The notes beneath the pieces are model-generated. The model worked only from the letters and a program-made list of their open reading frames with translations, ran no database searches and was not told where the DNA came from. From Neobacillus rhizophilus (GTDB lineage Bacteria > Bacillota > Bacilli > Bacillales > Cytobacillaceae), in the NCBI RefSeq assembly GCF_018343535.1, contig NZ_JAGYPF010000004.1:269666-333665 (forward strand): a stretch of DNA of 64,000 nt, read 5' to 3'. Position 1 is the first letter of the stretch. Each line of letters begins with the position of its first letter. Below, in pieces: positions 60,951-64,000 of the stretch. The translations under genes and the position numbers were made by a program.

Positions 60951-60995
60951 GATGCAGGAACAAAAGGGATGGTCCGTCCCCGTGGCTTAGATTAA
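60915..60995 (+). pseudogene. Zinc-ribbon protein stub (copy 2)
   Basis: ATG 60915 behind AGGAGAAAGGG reads MSEMDCIKCGSKDAGTKG, then leaves the family sequence and stops at TAA 60993. The first half (CIKCGSKDAGTK) matches small Bacillus zinc-ribbon proteins; the second CxxC and the rest are lost. Confidence 0.6.
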
Positions 60996-61017
60996 ATTGA
61001 AGCAGAGGTGGTTAACA

Positions 61018-61683
61018 ATGATTCGAAAAAGAACAATACATATTCTAAATGGACTAGCTATGTATAATTTTTACAAAAAGGCAAAGTTTCTTGAACAAGA
61101 ATTAATGGTTCCCTTTAACGAGGCGATGTGTTATGGAAACACAAGTCCCAATCTATTTTCCGAAGAATTCGTCCAATTACGTGCGAAGGTCCATCATGTA
61201 ACGCCTAAACAATACACTGAACACACACTAACACCATTGCAGCCTTTTTTCAGTGAGAAATTTACTCATATTGTCTTATGGTTTGATGCCGATATGTTTT
61301 GTCAAATCAACATTCTGACCATCCTTGCTTGGTTAGACAAAGCAGAGCATATAGATGCTATCGAACTTTATATAGTCGATGATCAGTTTGAGCCTGTGAG
61401 TCAGTATACCTTAAAGGCGAAGGGATATTATGACATTTACAAACAAGTGTTGATTGATAAAACTATGCCTGAAAATATCGATCCCAAACCTTTAAAGAAG
61501 GGGATAGAGCTATATTTGAATTACCTAAGAAAAGACAGTGATCTTCTGCAGTATATTCGCAAACACCGTGATGTTCCAGAAGAAGAACTTATGCTAGCTT
61601 TATTGGAAAAATTTAAAGATTATGGGCTGGGCGATACACAATATTTTGAGATTATAAAATCTCAACGGCAAAATCATCTATAA
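61018..61683 (+). CDS. DUF1835-like protein
   Basis: 221 residues; ATG 61018 behind AGAGGTGG. The order IHILNGLAMYNFYKK, VPFNEAMCYGNTSPNLFSEEF, THIVLWFDADMFCQINILTILAWLDK and IELYIVDDQFEPV resembles DUF1835 proteins of Bacillus. Soluble; function unknown. No operon partner. Confidence 0.6.
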   Translation: MIRKRTIHILNGLAMYNFYKKAKFLEQELMVPFNEAMCYGNTSPNLFSEEFVQLRAKVHHVTPKQYTEHTLTPLQPFFSEKFTHIVLWFDADMFCQINILTILAWLDKAEHIDAIELYIVDDQFEPVSQYTLKAKGYYDIYKQVLIDKTMPENIDPKPLKKGIELYLNYLRKDSDLLQYIRKHRDVPEEELMLALLEKFKDYGLGDTQYFEIIKSQRQNHL

Positions 61684-61829
61684 GAATCTATTTCCTATAT
61701 TCCATGAGTTGCGAGTTGGGATGAAAAGGTATAAACAGATTAAATCGTTTATTTTTCAGAAAATATAGAATACAATAACTATAATCACATTAATTACATA
61801 CAACTCTAATTGGAAGGAGGACCAAGGAA

Positions 61830-63299
61830 ATAACAAACAGTGATCGTAAATGGACGTTGGTATCTGACGCACCGAGCGAATTAGAGAAACTGGAAGAGAT
61901 ATATGAAACGTATCAGCAAATGTTTCAGCATTCCATAACAGGAGTGGTCATCACCGATAAGGACGGCAGGATTACCGAAGTAAATCCGGCATTTAAGGAA
62001 CAAACGGGATTATCGGCAAGTGATGTTGTTGGCCGCAAACATCGGGATTTAATAATCGAGGAAATCATCGACCAAACTGCCGAACTGCAGGTTTTTAAAG
62101 AAGGCAAACCTAGTACCCAACTGACAAAACTCTATAATGGCAAAGAAGTTTTAGTAACCGCCATCCCGATTAAAAATAAACAGGAACAAATCATTAAAGT
62201 TGTCAGTCAGATTTTGGACGTAACGGTATTAAACCAGCTCAAGGATGAAATTTTTCTATTAGAGCAGGAGCATGAGGAAATCACTCAGCAGCTGGAGGAA
62301 CTAAAATCCAATAAAACCGCCATTCATTCCATTGTCGCCTACGACAAGAAAATGAAGAAAGTCTTTGACCGCGCCTTACGAGTCTCTCAGCATGATTCAA
62401 CTGTCATTATATATGGGGAATCAGGAGTAGGGAAAGAGGTTGTTGTAAAATTAATTCATGAAAATAGTAATCGAAGCAGCCAGCCGCTGATTAAAGTGAA
62501 TTGCGGGGCAATTCCCAATGATCTGTTAGAATCTGAACTATTCGGCTATGAATCTGGGGCGTTTACTGGAGCCAGCCCTAAGGGTAAGATTGGTTTATTT
62601 GAACAGGCCGCTAAAGGGACCATTCTTTTAGATGAAATTGGCGAAATCCCCTTACACTTACAGGTCAAATTACTAAGGGTGCTGCAGGAATTTGAAATTA
62701 CCAGGGTCGGCGGGACAAAGCCGATCAAAATTGACACCAGGGTGATCGCTGCAACTAATCAAAATCTGGAAGATTTAATCAAAAAAGGAGGATTTCGAAA
62801 GGACCTCTATTATCGATTAAATATCATTCCGATTCATATTCCTCCGCTAAGGGAAAGACCAAATGATATCGTTCCATTAACCTATCACTTTATCAATAAC
62901 ATCAGACAAAAATATGGCGTGAATAAGATTTTTTCAAAAGAAGTTTTGGATAGCTTTCAACGTTATCATTGGCCGGGAAACGTGCGAGAACTTCAAAACA
63001 TAGTTGAGCGGCTGTGCATTATGATTGAAAAACCGATCATTACTGCTGAGGACATTCGAAATGAATTGTTTATACCGCAACATAAAGAAAAAAAGCAGTC
63101 TGAACCCCAAAGGGAAATTGACAACATCATCACTAAGCCTAACAATTTAAAGTCCCTGAAAGAGCAAATGGAACATTATGAAAAACAGGTCATTGATCGT
63201 GCCTTGAAGAATTATCCCAGCATTCGTGCGGCAGCTAAAGCATTAGACGTCGATGCTTCCACGTTATCAAGGAAGGTACAAAAGTACTCTAATTTTTAA
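61830..63299 (+). CDS. Sigma-54-dependent transcriptional activator (PAS-AAA+-Fis)
   Basis: The conserved part is clear but the start is not: TTG 61857 lies 37 nt after the only good site (GGAAGGAGG, 61812-61820), while an in-frame ATA at 61830 is correctly spaced. A PAS domain (about 25-125: VVITDKDGRITEVNPAFKEQTG) is followed by a coiled coil and an AAA+ domain with GESGVGKE (Walker A), ESGAFTGA (sigma-54 contact loop) and GTILLDEIGEIP (Walker B). A Fis-type helix-turn-helix RAAAKALDVDASTLSRKVQ ends the protein. It probably activates the divergently unlinked but adjacent -24/-12 promoter at 63401. Confidence 0.85.
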   Translation: MTNSDRKWTLVSDAPSELEKLEEIYETYQQMFQHSITGVVITDKDGRITEVNPAFKEQTGLSASDVVGRKHRDLIIEEIIDQTAELQVFKEGKPSTQLTKLYNGKEVLVTAIPIKNKQEQIIKVVSQILDVTVLNQLKDEIFLLEQEHEEITQQLEELKSNKTAIHSIVAYDKKMKKVFDRALRVSQHDSTVIIYGESGVGKEVVVKLIHENSNRSSQPLIKVNCGAIPNDLLESELFGYESGAFTGASPKGKIGLFEQAAKGTILLDEIGEIPLHLQVKLLRVLQEFEITRVGGTKPIKIDTRVIAATNQNLEDLIKKGGFRKDLYYRLNIIPIHIPPLRERPNDIVPLTYHFINNIRQKYGVNKIFSKEVLDSFQRYHWPGNVRELQNIVERLCIMIEKPIITAEDIRNELFIPQHKEKKQSEPQREIDNIITKPNNLKSLKEQMEHYEKQVIDRALKNYPSIRAAAKALDVDASTLSRKVQKYSNF

Positions 63300-63346
63300 A
63301 AATAGTGCAAAAACGCAACGTGTTGCAATTTTGCACTATTTTTTTG
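63300..63346 (+). terminator. Terminator containing a dyad, possible activator-binding site
   Basis: AAATAGTGCAAAA/TTTTGCACTATTT arms end in seven T. Within the loop, GCAAC-GT-GTTGC (63315-63326) is a short dyad 75 bp upstream of the -24 element, a plausible upstream activating sequence for the activator gene just before it. Confidence 0.75.
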
Positions 63347-63400
63347 TTGTGTTTTTGCATTACCGAGGGATTATAGCCTAAATAACCTGATTATTTAGTT

Positions 63401-63416
63401 TGGCACAGAAATTGCA
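63401..63416 (+). promoter_or_regulatory. Sigma-54 (-24/-12) promoter
   Basis: TGGCAC-AGAAA-TTGCA matches the sigma-54 consensus TGGCAC-N5-TTGCA at every conserved base. It lies 32 bp before the next start codon. Confidence 0.9.
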
Positions 63417-63447
63417 TTTTAAAAGAATAATGACAATGGGAGGAGCA

Positions 63448-64000
63448 ATGGAATTGATTCAGGAAGAGATTCATGTGGTTCGGCATTTTATCCGGTCTAT
63501 TGCAGAGGATTGCTTTCGTCCTGCAGCAAAAGATGTGGATCAACTTCAAAGAATACCGGACACCCACGTCAGGAAGTTAGCAGAAAATAGATTATTCGGA
63601 ACAAGTGTACCTACCAGTTTTGGCGGTGGCGGCCTATCACACTTGAATCAGTTGATCATTATTGAAGAGATTGCTCGCTGCTGCGGTTCAACATCCATAC
63701 TGTTGACGAATCAAGGAATGGTGATGAACCCTATTCTTCTAGGTGGTACGGAGGAGCAAAAAGTGAAGTATTTACCCCCTCTCACATCAGGTGATTTAAT
63801 AGGGGCGATTGGGATTACAGAAGAGGGAATCACCAGTGATCTTGAAACGGTTTATACGACAGCTGAGAAAATGGGCGATTATTATGTTTTGAATGGTAAA
63901 AAGTTATTCGTGTTTAACGCTGGGGTAGCAGACATTTACACGATTGTTGCAACAATGGACCCCAGAATAAAAAATGCAGGCATCACCTATTTTATTGTCG
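63448..64000 (+). CDS. Acyl-CoA dehydrogenase 3, N-terminal part (3' end outside window)
   Basis: ATG 63448 follows GGGAGGAG; the frame is open to the window end (184 residues). VRKLAENRLFGTSVPTSFGGGGLSHL, EEIARCCGSTSILLTNQGM, IGAIGITEEGITSDLETVYTTA and YVLNGKKLFVFNAG give the N-terminal and middle domains of an acyl-CoA dehydrogenase, although the usual TEP-x-AGSD is altered to TEEGITSD. Transcribed from the sigma-54 promoter. Probably the first gene of a further fatty/branched acid operon. Confidence 0.85.
   Translation, partial: MELIQEEIHVVRHFIRSIAEDCFRPAAKDVDQLQRIPDTHVRKLAENRLFGTSVPTSFGGGGLSHLNQLIIIEEIARCCGSTSILLTNQGMVMNPILLGGTEEQKVKYLPPLTSGDLIGAIGITEEGITSDLETVYTTAEKMGDYYVLNGKKLFVFNAGVADIYTIVATMDPRIKNAGITYFIV

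Overview
The window reads as chromosome of an endospore-forming member of the Bacillaceae (Bacillus/Neobacillus-like). Supporting signs are AGGAGG ribosome binding sites, frequent TTG/GTG starts, several YjcZ-family sporulation miniproteins, a gamma-type SASP-like gene, a YrzI-family peptide, thiol peroxidase, a ComP/ComA-like two-component pair and Bacillus-type intergenic repeats. No rRNA, tRNA or CRISPR array was seen. All family names come from reading motifs; no database search was run.

1-5.4 kb: end of a thiazole/oxazole-modified peptide (TOMM) pathway. It holds the C-terminus of a YcaO cyclodehydratase, a double-domain SagB-type dehydrogenase and, 2.8 kb downstream, a Gly/Cys-rich precursor of heterocycloanthracin/sonorensin type. 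Between them lies a nest of tiny spore-type genes: five YjcZ-like proteins and a 56-residue protein built only from alternating Ile-Glu strands and tetra-arginine blocks.

5.4-35.3 kb: housekeeping and surface functions. These are an ArsB-type transporter, a hydrolase, an MFS exporter, a NERD protein embedded in TTCGCAAATAA repeats (including an array with a ~103-bp period), a flavin oxidoreductase, a DJ-1/PfpI protein and two paralogous PAS-histidine kinases (one orphan, one with its regulator). There are also three surface-type proteins that appear to share an N-terminal module joined to different C-termini (Cys-containing beta-rich, Gly-rich, beta-propeller), a uracil permease, Tpx, and an ABC/FtsX operon ending in a His-motif lipoprotein that is a paralogue of a protein at 21.9 kb.

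35.4-50.1 kb: an SDR, a LysR-type regulator (LTTR) and, divergent from it, a ~12.5-kb catabolic operon. The operon encodes an ADP-forming acyl-CoA synthetase, two acyl-CoA dehydrogenases, a five-gene Dpp/Opp-type ABC importer, an SDR and two enoyl-CoA hydratases. It looks like uptake, CoA activation and beta-oxidation of an unidentified carboxylate.

50.0-61 kb: a plastic segment flanked by direct ~640-bp duplications. It holds a second, paralogous LTTR divergent from a small ORF, a thioesterase and a DHA2 exporter; a group II intron-like fragment and a Bacillus intergenic repeat; a four-gene operon containing an in-frame TGA in a U-G-S-C motif; a decayed ECF sigma gene; and a broken IS3 transposase. 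The U-G-S-C gene has a SECIS-like hairpin directly after the TGA and is best read as a selenoprotein. The promoter regions of LTTR-1, LTTR-2 and the selenoprotein operon share the same two-part ATAG/CTAT operator, suggesting one regulatory network.

61-64 kb: a DUF1835-like protein, a PAS-AAA-Fis sigma-54 activator and, downstream of a near-perfect -24/-12 promoter, an acyl-CoA dehydrogenase cut by the window end.
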